Origin: Effrenium voratum
Lineage: Eukaryota > Sar > Dinophyceae > Suessiales > Symbiodiniaceae
Assembly (NCBI GenBank): GCA_963377175.1
Contig: CAUJNA010002891.1
Coordinates: 371,001-435,000, forward strand
Direction: 5' to 3'
Length of the DNA: 64,000 bases
The notes under the pieces are model-generated. The model did not search any database. It had not been told where the DNA came from and saw only the letters and a list, made by a program, of their open reading frames with translations. Made by a program: the position numbers and the translations under genes. The number at the start of each line of letters is the position of its first letter. The stretch's first letter is position 1. Shown in pieces: positions 49,683-59,764 of the stretch.

Positions 49683-50765
49683 TCAAAAATGTAGTACCCA
49701 GTTCTGGGTGCGGTAGTCTTGGACCTTCTGTAGTCGACTGTCCAAGGTCGCGTAGTAGTTGGTGGTGAAAAAGTTTGTCATGTAGTTTGGAGCTCCCCGT
49801 AGTCGCTCATCGTCGATCTCGGGGCACGACATGTGTTGTTCGTAGTCCCGTAGAAAGCGGTGTAGTAGTGCTTTGTGGTGTTGTGTGAGGTTGGTCATTG
49901 TGAGTAGTGTGAATCCGTAGTATTGGATGCTTTTGCAGGGGATTGTAGTGATTGCTTTGTGTTGGTAGTCGTGGAGTTGGTCTCTGTTGTAGAGGTAGTG
50001 GAGTAGTTCAGGTAGTAGTAGTGGCATGTGGAAATTCCAAACGTAGTTGTTCCTGAGGCTGTAGTTGTCAGTGAAGGTGGCCATGTTGTAGTTCACCTTG
50101 AAGATGGTCTGTGGCAATGTTGTAGTCGGAAGGTAGTAGTTGTGTTGTACCGACATCATGTAGGAGATGTAGTCCCTTGTGAAGTGTAGAAATTGTCCTG
50201 AAGTGAGGTACCTTAGGAGTAGTGGTTGTTCAATCTGGAGTTGGATGATGACGTAGTTGGTGTTGTCGCCAGTTGTAGTGTGGAGTGAAGTCGTGTGGTA
50301 GTAGTGGACATTGGCTGCTTCAGGCAGTGAAATGCTGAGCAGTGTGGAATTGTAGTGTGGCATCCGAAGATCTCCAGGGATGCAGTGAATGGGTCGTGTG
50401 TAGCCCAGTTGTGCCAGTGAAGTAGCTTGTTGTTGTGAGAGTAGTTGATACTCTTCAAGTGTAAATGCAGTGAAAAATTGCGTGTAGGGAATGTTGTTGG
50501 CCAGTGGTGGTGCAGTGGTTGTCTGGTGCTCAGTGATGTGTAGTTGGTCCATCACTGTGGTCGGGTTGTAGTAGACGGTGTTGCCAGGTGTAGAATGGTT
50601 GAAGTGGTAGTTGAAGTCGTTGTAGGTTTGAGGTGGTGGAGTTCCATGGTCACTGGAGTCTGTAGTGACCGCCACCTCTGGTGTAGACGCCCTGTCGGGT
50701 GTAGGCGCATCTCCCATCGTAGCATCTGCAGTAGATGGAGCGGCCATGGCTGCAGTGGAATGCAA
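49683..50765 (-). CDS. Extra 3' ORF of the young Copia element, unknown function
   Basis: A 360-residue open frame from ATG to stop lies between the RNase H frame and the 3' LTR, where most Copia elements have nothing and sireviruses may carry an env-like ORF. I see no signal peptide, no membrane-spanning stretch, no zinc finger and no protease or nuclease motif. The first 50 residues are Ala/Thr/Pro-rich and acidic (TADATMGDAPTPDRAS). The rest is rich in Thr, Tyr, Leu, His, Asn and Gln (for example FHMPLLLPELLHYLYNRDQL). ACTAC-type pentamers drive much of this composition. It is uninterrupted in a young copy, so it may be expressed, but an open frame could also persist by chance in stop-poor sequence. 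Confidence 0.65.
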   Translation of the reverse strand: MHSTAAMAAPSTADATMGDAPTPDRASTPEVAVTTDSSDHGTPPPQTYNDFNYHFNHSTPGNTVYYNPTTVMDQLHITEHQTTTAPPLANNIPYTQFFTAFTLEEYQLLSQQQATSLAQLGYTRPIHCIPGDLRMPHYNSTLLSISLPEAANVHYYHTTSLHTTTGDNTNYVIIQLQIEQPLLLRYLTSGQFLHFTRDYISYMMSVQHNYYLPTTTLPQTIFKVNYNMATFTDNYSLRNNYVWNFHMPLLLPELLHYLYNRDQLHDYQHKAITTIPCKSIQYYGFTLLTMTNLTQHHKALLHRFLRDYEQHMSCPEIDDERLRGAPNYMTNFFTTNYYATLDSRLQKVQDYRTQNWVLHF

Positions 50766-50942
50766 AATGTAGTGAAACGGGGCAAAACAAATGAGCCTAA
50801 GTAGTTGCTACCAGGCAGTCGGCGAATGCAGACATGTAAAACAAACAACTGTAGTGTTGACTCAAGCCGCCAAAAGTGCAAGTGAAAGTACATGTAGTTA
50901 CTGTTACTTACATACCAAAAGTGTCGTGTTACATGTAGCTAC
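50766..50942 (-). other. Spacer between RNase H and the extra ORF
   Basis: About 177 bases. It could hold a splice acceptor or internal start for the extra ORF, but none is evident. Confidence 0.4.
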
Positions 50943-52510
50943 TTACATACATGAAATGTCCAAAGTCGTTGTTGTTGTTGTTGTTGAAACTGCTGTGCTG
51001 GTCGTTCGTAGTGCTAGAATGCGTATTCCAATGCTCTGGATGAGCCTGTGTAGTGTTTCTTTGCTGATGTATTTGGTAAACAAATCTGCGCTGTTGTGGA
51101 GTGTGTTGATCTTAAGGATTCTGATGATGTCGTGCTTGATGAGGTCTTGTGTGTAGAGGAATTTGAGGTCGATGTGTTTTGCTCGTTTGCTAGTGCCTTG
51201 TCGTGTAGCAATGCTCTTGCCTGCTGTGGAGTCTGTGTGGATGCGTAGGTTTAGCTTGCTGCAAATGTTGGTTTCAAGTAGGAAGTTTCTGAGGTGTAGT
51301 CCCTCATTAACTCCTGTGCAAATGGCGTAGAGTTCAGACTCTGCTGAGCTAAGTGCTATTGTAGCTTGTGTTCTGCTGCCAAATGCAACTGTTGTTCCTA
51401 GAAAGATGATGTTGAAACCTGAAGTTGATTTCCTGGTAGTAGGGCATCCTGCCCAGTCGGCATCGACATGAACGTCGAGATCCAGGATGTTGTTGGTGTT
51501 TGCTCTGAGTGTTGTTGTTGGTTCTATGGTGAATTTGTAGTGCTTGGTGCCGTGCAAGTAGCGTAGTAGATGTTTGACTCTCTTTTGTGAAAGTTCTGTA
51601 GGTGCTGTGAGGTCTCGTGCTAGTTCTTTTGTGGAGTATGCAATGTCTGGTCGTGTGTATGCTAACCATTGAAGTTTGCCAACAATCCTTCTGTACCTTT
51701 TGTGTTGTTCGTGGTCAAGTAGTGCTTCATCTTCTATTGTTGGTTTGTAGTGTGCAATTCCTGGAGTGTTTACTGAGTTGCAGTTGTTCATTCCAGACTC
51801 CTCGATCATGTTGTCGATGTAGGAGTCCTTTAGTCCAAGATTGCAGTAGTTGCCGAAGTGGTCGATGTTTCTTCCAAGAAATTGTTGTGGTTTGCCAGGT
51901 TCGAGGTAGCCGATGTGCTTGAGTAGTACCTGCTTCTGGACGGCCTCGAAAGTGGAGTCGACTGCGGTCTTGTCTCCAAGTACTAGTAGATCGTCCACGT
52001 AGACCATGATGTAGCAGTCGCGAGTCGCATTGGTGTAGACGTTGGGTTCTGACTTTAGTCTTACAAAGCTGAGCTTTTGTAGAACTTCAGCCAGGTAGTC
52101 CTGCCATGCTTTCGGTGAACTGCGTAGTCCATACATGGCTTTCTTTAGTCGCCAGATTTTGTCCTGTTGTGGACAAAGTTCTTTAGGTGGCCAAAGGTAG
52201 ACGTCACGTTGTTTACCGTCGTGGTCTTTTGCGATGGGTGCGTGTAGAAATGCTGTAGAGACGTCACCTAGTCGCGCGATCCAGTTTGGTCGTGACATTT
52301 GTAGTGCGAGAAGTGTCCGGAGTGTCGTGAACATTGGTGTAGAGGCGTAGACGGAGTCTTCGTCCTCGATCTTCTCGGTGTAGCCTTTTGCGACGATTCG
52401 GCTTCGTACTCCTGGTCCTTTCTTTCTGTGTACCCATCTTGTAGGTATCGCTTCTCTGATGACGTTGTCGTCGACGGTAGACGCATCTACTTCGTCGTAG
52501 ACGTCATGTA
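50943..52510 (-). CDS. pol: Copia reverse transcriptase-RNase H
   Basis: The frame is readable from about 52,510; the first ATG is at 52,334, but homology begins earlier (EAIPTRWVHRKKGPG, ASTPMFTTLRTLLAL). RT motifs: RLGDVSTAFLHAPI, KAMYGLRSSPKAWQ, then the active site IMVYVDDLLVLGD. RNase H: DADWAGCPTTRKSTSGF, SSAESELYA, HTDSTAGKSIATRQG, and the C-terminal KINTLHNSADLFTKYIS. All catalytic acidic residues expected for both enzymes appear present. The frame is -1 relative to the integrase frame upstream, so it needs a frameshift, or a repaired mutation, for expression as a polyprotein. Confidence 0.95.
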
Positions 52511-55192
52511 GTTCATTTGGTTTGACTCGTGTTTCATTCCTTCCAGTAGTTGTGTTTCGTCGTAACCTTCGTTGTCGAAGATTATGGGTTGGTCTTCTGA
52601 GGTGTCGTCGTTTGTGTAGGGGGTGATGGATTTGCCGTTGGGAAGTGTCACTGCGTTGATTTTCTGTCGTAGTGGTGGTGGTTCTTTGGTTGCTTGCTCC
52701 GTTGATCTGATTGTAGTGTCCTTTGAGGCCTTCTGTGCTTTAGTTGGTTGCATTACTTCTTCCGGAGTTAAACGTCGTAGTGTTTGTCGAGGTGGTGCTG
52801 GTAGTGGTGGATGTTGTCGTCCAGTTGGTGAAGTAGCCATAGGACTATCCGGTAGTGGTCGTGAACTTGACGTCGATGTGGACGGAAGTCGTGGAGGTGG
52901 TGTAGTGCGTTGTTGTTTTGTTGCGGGTTCTGCAACGATGTCGTCCGTCGCATTCGTTTGTTGTCCGAAGTCTTGCGTGGACCTTCTTTTCTCTGACGGT
53001 TGTAGTTGCGTATCCAACAGTGTTGCGAACGATGGGTTGTAGGTGTTCCGTCGTGGTGCCCATGGTGTGCCGGAGACTTTGTTCAACAGTGCGAGGTCGT
53101 ATTTGAAGTCCGGTTGTAGTCTCCGCACTGTTCGTACCTTTTGTACGCCTGATTCCGTTGCGACGTAGTTTTCTCCGGTTTCGGAAACTTTTCCGAGCCA
53201 GATGCATTTCTGCATCCGTAGGTCTGCTTTTGGGAGTTTCTTGTGTTGTGGTGGAAGGTAGAGTAGTGTCTCGCCAAATTCGCAGATTGCTCGCTCGTAG
53301 TTTCTTCCCCAGCGGCGTTCAAAGCTTGTGTAGCCGTCTGAGTGGATGACGTAGCGATGTACCGTCCATGCTGCATGTCGTACTATCCAAGGTAGTAGAC
53401 AGTGCTTTGTGGACATCGTCATGCTGTAGTTGCTTTCAACTTGAGCTTTGACGACGCGGGTTTGTCCGAGAAGTGTTCTATGTAGTCGCTCAACGCTTCC
53501 TTGACTGTTGCTGCTGTAGGAAGGTGAATGTCGTACACTCATTGTGCCGACTTTTGCTGCTGTAGCTTTTAGAAGTGCGTTGAGTGTGTCTTCGTTGTCA
53601 CTTTGTAGTATGCCTTGTGTTCTTCCGCACTCAAAGATGAATGCTTGTAGGTTGTTGACCATGTAGTCCATCATTGATGCTTTGTCTGGAACCAATACTG
53701 CCATATACAGTTGTGTAGTAACATCAACTGCTGTCAGTACCGGTGTGGTCTTTGGGTCTTGTTGTGACTTGATGTAGGCAAAGTCTACTTGAATGACAGG
53801 TTGTCGTGATTGTTGTTTCTTGTAGTTGTCTTGGCGTCCTTTGCCTTGAACGCAAATTGGACACCAGTTTCTGTATGGTAGATGTGTAAGGTTGTGTTCT
53901 GCTATTTGTTGTGGAGTGGGCTGCTGTGGTTGTCGTAGTCCTCTTGCTCTGTGTGCTTCATGATGCTCGTGTTGTTGTTCTTCATCGTGGTTCTCCTGGA
54001 TGTACTCGTAGTCTTTCTTCACGGTGAACCTTGTTGTTCCTTTCCATTGAAATGGTAGTGCTGCGTTGCCCATGACTGTCCAGTCATCTTTGCGTTGTGA
54101 AACTTCTCCAAAGTTGTTGTGAGTGATTGTAGTTCTGTAAGGTTCAAGTGTGTTGATTGGTGGATGTCCTGGTCCATCTGTTGGAGTGAAGAGAGTTGTT
54201 CTAAGCGTTGTGTGGTGTCGTATCCAGTGTTCACCTTGTCTTTCCCAGTAGTCTTGGTTGTCCTCCTGTGCGGTGAGTGGTCTGTGTATTGTCTCCTTTG
54301 GTTGTGTGGTGTCAAGATTTGTTGAAGGTGCTGCTTTAGGTCTCCATATCTTTTGTGGTGCTCGTAGTTGGATCTTTGATCTGGTTGGTGGTGTGTCCAT
54401 GAGCCGTTGTGGTTGTGAGCTCTGCCTTGTTGGTGTGGTCTTTGATGTTGCTCTGCGTGTAGGTGTTATCTTTCTTCTGAATCGGGCTTCTCCAGTCCAA
54501 TTGTCACCTTCTAGTCTTCGTTGTAGTTCTTGCTTGGAAAGTTGTGTTGGGTTCTCTTGTAGTTGTTCTTGCTCTTGCCCTTGTCTGTTGATGATGGTTA
54601 GTCTCCAATCATCTAGTTCTTCTTCTGGTATTGGGCAGCCACTGTTGTGTGGTGTGAACAGTGCTTTGCGTGGTCGTTTGTGTACTCTGATGGCGTAGTC
54701 ACCATCAAGTTTCCAGTAGTCAGTGTTTCCACCAAGGATCTGTCGTAGTCCTTGGTCTGTGTGTGTGAGTGGTGCGATTTGTTCTTGTTGTTGTGCTGCT
54801 CTCTCTGTAGGTTGAATCACAGCAATGGATTTTCCATTGTCTGTAGTCATTGGGTAGATGTCGAATCCTGTAGGAATGTCGATCTTCTCTGCTCGTAGGT
54901 AGAAAAGTCCTGAGTGTCTTATGAGGTGTGCTTGTTGTTGTCCATGTGTGATGGTGCAGTGTCGTGGAGTGAAGTCAAGTCCATATCCTCTATCAAGTAG
55001 TCTTGATGCGCTGAGGATTGGATACTTCACATCACAAACGTAGTAGGGTATCATGATCCTGAATTGTCCTGCTTGTAGGGAACGTACTTGATGCCGTAGA
55101 CTGGAATCTTCTTGTTGGTCACCGTGTAGAGTTGTGGAACTGATTCTCCACAGGGTCGTAGTGGAAGATCCGGTGCGTAGTCCTTTGGGCAA
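52487..55192 (-). CDS. pol: Copia integrase frame (with end of protease)
   Basis: A 901-codon open frame. Homology starts near 55,090, where it takes over from the gag-protease frame (YVCDVKYPILSASRLLDRG is the end of the protease region). An acidic and Gln-rich linker follows, then the integrase zinc-binding site (HNLTHLPYRNWCPICVQGKG) and the catalytic core: Asp in VIQVDFAYI, Asp in LQSDNEDTL, Glu in NSQGSVERLHRTL. The C-terminal third is low-complexity Thr/Pro/Arg-rich. It ends at a TAG about 20 codons after the RT frame becomes readable. The first 30-odd codons before 55,090 are probably not translated in this frame. Confidence 0.93.
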   Translation of the reverse strand: MPKGLRTGSSTTTLWRISSTTLHGDQQEDSSLRHQVRSLQAGQFRIMIPYYVCDVKYPILSASRLLDRGYGLDFTPRHCTITHGQQQAHLIRHSGLFYLRAEKIDIPTGFDIYPMTTDNGKSIAVIQPTERAAQQQEQIAPLTHTDQGLRQILGGNTDYWKLDGDYAIRVHKRPRKALFTPHNSGCPIPEEELDDWRLTIINRQGQEQEQLQENPTQLSKQELQRRLEGDNWTGEARFRRKITPTRRATSKTTPTRQSSQPQRLMDTPPTRSKIQLRAPQKIWRPKAAPSTNLDTTQPKETIHRPLTAQEDNQDYWERQGEHWIRHHTTLRTTLFTPTDGPGHPPINTLEPYRTTITHNNFGEVSQRKDDWTVMGNAALPFQWKGTTRFTVKKDYEYIQENHDEEQQHEHHEAHRARGLRQPQQPTPQQIAEHNLTHLPYRNWCPICVQGKGRQDNYKKQQSRQPVIQVDFAYIKSQQDPKTTPVLTAVDVTTQLYMAVLVPDKASMMDYMVNNLQAFIFECGRTQGILQSDNEDTLNALLKATAAKVGTMSVRHSPSYSSNSQGSVERLHRTLLGQTRVVKAQVESNYSMTMSTKHCLLPWIVRHAAWTVHRYVIHSDGYTSFERRWGRNYERAICEFGETLLYLPPQHKKLPKADLRMQKCIWLGKVSETGENYVATESGVQKVRTVRRLQPDFKYDLALLNKVSGTPWAPRRNTYNPSFATLLDTQLQPSEKRRSTQDFGQQTNATDDIVAEPATKQQRTTPPPRLPSTSTSSSRPLPDSPMATSPTGRQHPPLPAPPRQTLRRLTPEEVMQPTKAQKASKDTTIRSTEQATKEPPPLRQKINAVTLPNGKSITPYTNDDTSEDQPIIFDNEGYDETQLLEGMKHESNQMNYMTSTTK

Positions 55193-56871
55193 ACATGTGT
55201 AGATGCTCCTGAGTCGATCAACAGGTGGTGGTATGACTTGAAGTTGGAGTACATGATGTAGTGGGTGATAGTGTCCTCAATCTTCTTGTTCCTTTGTTGT
55301 TGTCTTGCTGCTGCTATGTCGAAGTGTAGCTTTGTGGTGTCTTCTTGTAGGAATTGTTGAAAGCTCTTGCTGTGGTCGTTCCATGATGTTGTGTGTGTTG
55401 TTCTCTTGCCAAGTAGTGATTTGGATTTGTGCTTGTGTAGTCGTGATTTTGCTTGTCTGATGTATCCAATGGTGAGGTGTGACTCGTTGATGCCTCCAAT
55501 GTAGTTCGCTGTGTCCTCATAGCTGTTGTCATTCCAATCCCAGCTGTTGTCATAGTCGTAGTCGTTCCAGTTCTCCTCCATGTAGTTCACCTCATGTTGT
55601 CCTTCTTCTCCTTCGTAGTACCAGTCCCAAGTGTCGTTCACATCCTGAGGTAGTTCATCATTGTTGTCGTGATCTGCTTGTTCTTGTTCTAGTGGATGTA
55701 GTTCTTCTCCTTCTCCTATGTGCCATACCGGCACTCTGCAGTCTTGTGCCCAGTGGCCGGGCTTGCCACATCGATGGCATGTTGTGTAGTTGTTGCTTCC
55801 TTTTCCTTTTGATTTGCTGTAGTTTCCTTGGCCTTTGTAGCCTTTGCTTGATCCATATCCTTTGGATCCTGAGTAGCCTTTTCCTTTGCTCTTGTTGTAT
55901 CCTCCTTTGTTGTAGTTTCCTTTGTTGCCTTTGTCGAATCCTTTGTAGTGTCCTTTACTCCTGTACTTGCCTTTGCTCTTGCTTCCTTTGTAGCCGCCTT
56001 TTCCTTTTCCTTTGCCTTTGTAGCTTCTTCCTTTCCTCCATATGTTGTCAACATCCATTGGTGCAGTTCCTCCATTGTAGTTTGTTCCTACTGCTGAAGT
56101 AGATCTAGTGAAGGCTGAAATCGTTTTGTAGTAGTCCAGGATGAGTGCTCTGATCTCGATGTAGTTCGTGATCTGTCCAGCTCGCAGTTGGAGGTGTTGC
56201 TGCAGTGCTCCTTTGGTTTTGTTGAGTAGTATTGCTATTTTGATTCCATCTGGTAGTGCTGTTCCATTGTCTTTCTCGTAGCGGTTGATGTCGTATTCCC
56301 ATTGTAGAAATTGTTCTTCAAACTGCGCTTCGTTGAATGTGGGTTCCAGTAGTTTGGTAAGGTAACCAACGCTCCTTGTTCCTACTGGTAGGCTGAACCT
56401 GTTGTGCAGTAGTCGTAGTGTTTCACATCCGTTTGCGTTGTAGCGGTTTTGCCTTACTACTGTAGCTGCTGCTCCCTGACAGATGTTGATGAGGATGTAG
56501 TGTAGATCTCTGGAGAGGTCTACTGCTTTGCTTGCTTGTGTAGGGTCGAGTATGTGTGTTCTGATGTCTGTGTCCTCAATCTGTCGTGTAGCCACTTGTG
56601 CTAGTTGTAGCACCAGGTCGAAGTCTCGGTCTATGAGGCCGAGGTATGCTTGTAGCTTGAACAGCCATTCTTCATACTGGGAGTAGTCACCAGTGAAGAA
56701 GGGTGGTGGCAGTTTGTATCTATGTAGTCTCTGAACGTCGTTGTCTTGTTCTGTTCCTGCTCCCGTAGTCGTGGCTCCTACTGTGTCTGCTGTTGGCCCG
56801 TTCTCTGCTCCTGTAGTTTGTTGTGCTGAGGCTGATGCTGCTTCTCCTGACATGTCGTAGTAGTTTGGCAT
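55051..56871 (-). CDS. gag: Copia Gag with zinc knuckle and protease start
   Basis: A 606-codon frame starting at ATG 56,871, 70 bases after the primer site. The N-terminal capsid-like region includes PPFFTGDYSQYEEWLFKLQA. A Gly/Lys/Tyr-rich stretch (about residues 285-365) precedes a CCHC knuckle CHRCGKPGHWAQDC. After an acidic Asn/Asp/Tyr-rich linker comes the aspartic protease motif LLIDSGASTHVCP. The frame stops at 55,051-55,053, within the protease region. Continuation needs a -1 change into the integrase frame. Confidence 0.95.
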   Translation of the reverse strand: MPNYYDMSGEAASASAQQTTGAENGPTADTVGATTTGAGTEQDNDVQRLHRYKLPPPFFTGDYSQYEEWLFKLQAYLGLIDRDFDLVLQLAQVATRQIEDTDIRTHILDPTQASKAVDLSRDLHYILINICQGAAATVVRQNRYNANGCETLRLLHNRFSLPVGTRSVGYLTKLLEPTFNEAQFEEQFLQWEYDINRYEKDNGTALPDGIKIAILLNKTKGALQQHLQLRAGQITNYIEIRALILDYYKTISAFTRSTSAVGTNYNGGTAPMDVDNIWRKGRSYKGKGKGKGGYKGSKSKGKYRSKGHYKGFDKGNKGNYNKGGYNKSKGKGYSGSKGYGSSKGYKGQGNYSKSKGKGSNNYTTCHRCGKPGHWAQDCRVPVWHIGEGEELHPLEQEQADHDNNDELPQDVNDTWDWYYEGEEGQHEVNYMEENWNDYDYDNSWDWNDNSYEDTANYIGGINESHLTIGYIRQAKSRLHKHKSKSLLGKRTTHTTSWNDHSKSFQQFLQEDTTKLHFDIAAARQQQRNKKIEDTITHYIMYSNFKSYHHLLIDSGASTHVCPKDYAPDLPLRPCGESVPQLYTVTNKKIPVYGIKYVPYKQDNSGS

Positions 56872-56939
56872 GTAGCTGCTGTTGCTCTGTTGTTGTAGTA
56901 CTTACTGCTTACTGGAGCTCCCCTATGTTTAGGATCTCA

Positions 56940-56951
56940 GCTCCGCTACCA
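56940..56951 (-). promoter_or_regulatory. Primer-binding site, initiator tRNA-Met type
   Basis: In element orientation TGGTAGCGGAGC follows the 5' LTR directly. It matches the plant Copia primer site TGGTATCAGAGC at 10 of 12 positions, so the primer is most likely the initiator tRNA-Met. Confidence 0.85.
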
Positions 56952-57125
56952 CGTTAAAATCGGTTGTTACTTTGCTTACAAGTGCAAGTGTTGTAGTGTT
57001 CAAACAAACAGTCAACCAATGTAGTCTGCAGCTGCCAACCTTTTGACTCATGCGGAGTAGTAAGCTCAAGGCCTGCGGTAGTGAACATACATGCAACAAG
57101 AGTGCAAAGTGAAGCATGTAGTTTG

Positions 57126-57128
<3 letters not shown>
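56952..57128 (-). repeat. 5' LTR of the young Copia element
   Basis: 177 bp. It differs from the 3' LTR by two transitions. It contains four GTAGT pentamers on the + strand. I see no clear TATA box. Confidence 0.97.
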
Positions 57129-57201
<73 letters not shown>

Positions 57202-57221
57202 GAGAGGGAGAGAGGGAGAGA
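57129..57221. repeat. GA microsatellite, right part of the split target
   Basis: About 90 bases of GA with few interruptions, continuing the tract at 49,240-49,285. The first five bases, AGAGA, repeat those before the left LTR. Confidence 0.95.
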
Positions 57222-59764
57222 TAACACAAAGGACACCCAGGAGATTGAATAGTCAAAGTGCCTCATTTTGCCACCTGCACAGCCAAAAAGATTGCTAAAA
57301 CCCTCTAAACGAATCCCAAAACGGCCACCCTCGAACACGGAACTGTGCTCATGTGCATTGTGTTCTGAGGCCAGCTTCAAGGCGACTCCGCTGCAAGACG
57401 GCAGCGGCAAAGCGACTTCCTTTGAGAAAAGTCGTGCGCAGATTCATTTAGATAGGAGCCCGCTGGGTACCCCTGAATCGCCTGAAAATAAGATGGTTAC
57501 ACCTATGGAGCGTGTGTGTGGTATGTTGGGGTTCCATTCTGCCCAAGGGCACCTGGGTTTGGCCCTAAAGGGGGAGGGAATATGTCAGGGATTTCTGTTG
57601 GCACCAAGGGTGCAGCGTCAACTGCAAAACCGCCACCAATCGGCCCTGTTGGCTGGCCCAACTTGCTGCGAGAAACACATCCATGACCGCGGTCAGAATG
57701 TGTTGCACTGGGATGTACATTGGCTCTTCCAGAATTGCCCATAAGATCATCATCACGAAGTCATGCATGTGTTGTTTTTCAAACTTGGAATTTGAGCCAC
57801 CTAGCTAAAAGATATCGAGCCTGTAAGCAGAGCAAATAGTGGCTTATTTTACAAATGAGCTGGGCGTCTTGCGCATTCGGACGCACCCCAATGCCAGTCG
57901 CACGCATTCACCGAACAAATGTATGCAGCACGTGCCTTTGCCACGTGCTGCGCAGGACCTCTCCATCACCCGCATTATTCACCAACAGCAGAGTGCTCGG
58001 CTTGCTCACGTGAGCTAGGGCTGAATAAAGGCTGCCTGGATAGGAAGTTGTGTCTAGACGCTTTGATTCAACCCACTTCAGGTTTCGAACGCCAGACAAA
58101 TCTGCCGGGGCCTCGAAGCGCAGCGCTGGTTCCATTTTTGGCGTGAGCCGTGCAATGCTTCACGCACTACATGAAGAGAGGGAGAGGCCACCTTCTGACA
58201 TTTGCCGAGCTCGGCGATCCCGTCGCTTCAAAAGCCCAGGCATGGCCCCCGGAATGGCGGAGCCTCTCCGCACTCTGGCAGAAGCAGCAGTGGAAGCACA
58301 CGCCTCAAATGATCCTCTTGACAGGCAACCTGAATGTCTGGACCATGCATAGGGAGATCCGACGTTGATTGAAAGGGCCTTCTTAAATTCGCACCAGCAT
58401 TTCAGGTGCCCAGGTATCAAATGGGGCAGGATGCAGACTGATTCGAAACGGGCTGAGGTGGCAGTTCTGGACGGATGAGGATGAGGCAAGCAGGGTGCAG
58501 CCCCCTGTACTGTTTGTCAAGCTGTTTAGTTGGTTCTGTTGCCGTGGGACTTGGAGTTACGAAAGCATCCTGAAAGTGCGCCTTTTGGACATTATCATAT
58601 TTCATGGACCTTGCAAAAGTATCTCGGATTTCTTGCCCGTGTGCAAGATGGCCGCTGCTTGGGCGATCGCATAGCCATTGGGAAGGCCAAGCTCTTTCAC
58701 GAAGACTTGCCTGAGTTCGAAGAGCTTTACCACTGGATTCCCAACTGTTCCTCGCGCGAGCAACTTGAGCATGTGACACATGAGCTTGACTCATACTCAG
58801 TTGCCCAAAGCCAACCTTTTGACCTTTTGGTTTTCCCATTTTGGTTGATTTTTTGTAGAGGTATTAAAAGGTTAACCTTTTGTTTCCAACTCCGTTGGGC
58901 AAGTGAGCATAGGGCCGCTAGCGTTGGATCACCAAGCTGAATTCAACCAAGGCTTGCAAGCCAAGATCTCGCAGGCAGGGATCGATGTTGGTCTCTCGGT
59001 TGCCTTGTGAGCCATAGCCTCGGGCTATTCCTTGCTCGGGCGGGCGTCAGGCAGACTTGTCCACGTATGCAATTCTCTATGTACATGGTGGCGCTAGATC
59101 CTCAGAAAGGCAAAGGCCACGTCTTGAGCAAACTTGACGCACGTGATTTTCATTTGCCAAACAAACTGCAGTTTCTCTATCACCTGAATTGGAGATTGAG
59201 CCCACGCATGGCATGATTGGACCAGCTGGCGACTGAAGGTTGCGTTCAGGCCTCCAGGGTTCTGAATGGTCACAGGATAGAGAGATCAGAGAGAGAGAGA
59301 GAGAGAGAAAGACGTACAACAGCGTTGTGGAAGTTTTAGGGGAGCATTCGGCAAAATGTGGGATGACGAGAGTTGAAAAGGGTAGTTTTCCCTCATCACT
59401 GTCATTCCTAGTCCCTGCTTGTCCACTTTTGCAGAGCTCCATGCTTATGCATTTGATGCAGCACCTGAATGTAGCTGCAGGTTTATGCAGACATGGCAAG
59501 GCACTTAGTTGCCTCAGGTGACTGCGAATGGTGCGGATGTTGGCCCCCAAGCACTTAACAAGTGTTGGCAAAAAGCGGGGCCATTCACAACTGGAAGCAT
59601 GGCACTGCCTGACCTAGCACCGACTTGCTCAGCCGGCAAAGCATCATGCACACTCCAAGATCAAACCGTCGCTTTGTTCATGCTTGTCCAAGGTCCCAAC
59701 CACATTCCCCTTTCCCCCTGCAACGCACAGCGCCCAAATGCATCGCGGGTAAAGGGTGCGGCAG
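57222..59764 (+). other. Possible exons of an unidentified gene
   Basis: Three + frames look coding. After GAG|G at 57,369, ASFKATPLQDGSGKATSFEK. At about 58,200-58,351, PGMAPGMAEPLRTLAEAAVE, ending in a stop. At about 58,610-58,790, IAIGKAKLFHEDLPEFEELY followed by PNCSSREQLEHVTHEL. They cannot be joined with confidence and no family is recognised. A short GA run lies at 59,287-59,309. Confidence 0.35.

Larger units (their letters stand above)
49286..57128 (-). mobile_element. Young Ty1/Copia LTR retrotransposon, 7.84 kb
   Basis: Direct repeats of 177 bp at 49,286-49,462 and 56,952-57,128 differ at only 2 positions and are flanked by AGAGA on both sides. On the minus strand the order is 5' LTR, primer site, gag with zinc knuckle, protease, integrase, reverse transcriptase, RNase H, an extra ORF, a short purine tract, 3' LTR. 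Integrase before RT, and the YVDD-type RT, make it Copia. Coding is divided into three frames for gag-pol plus the extra ORF. It runs opposite to all host genes. The sense strand is A+C rich and full of ACTAC. Few mutations since insertion; it may still be active if the frame changes are programmed. Confidence 0.97.

Noticed and set aside
50544..54698. Plus-strand frames of 80-146 codons within the young Copia element
   Set aside because: They are antisense to the gag-pol and extra ORF frames, Val/Cys/Ser-rich because of the GT-rich strand, and contain no domain.
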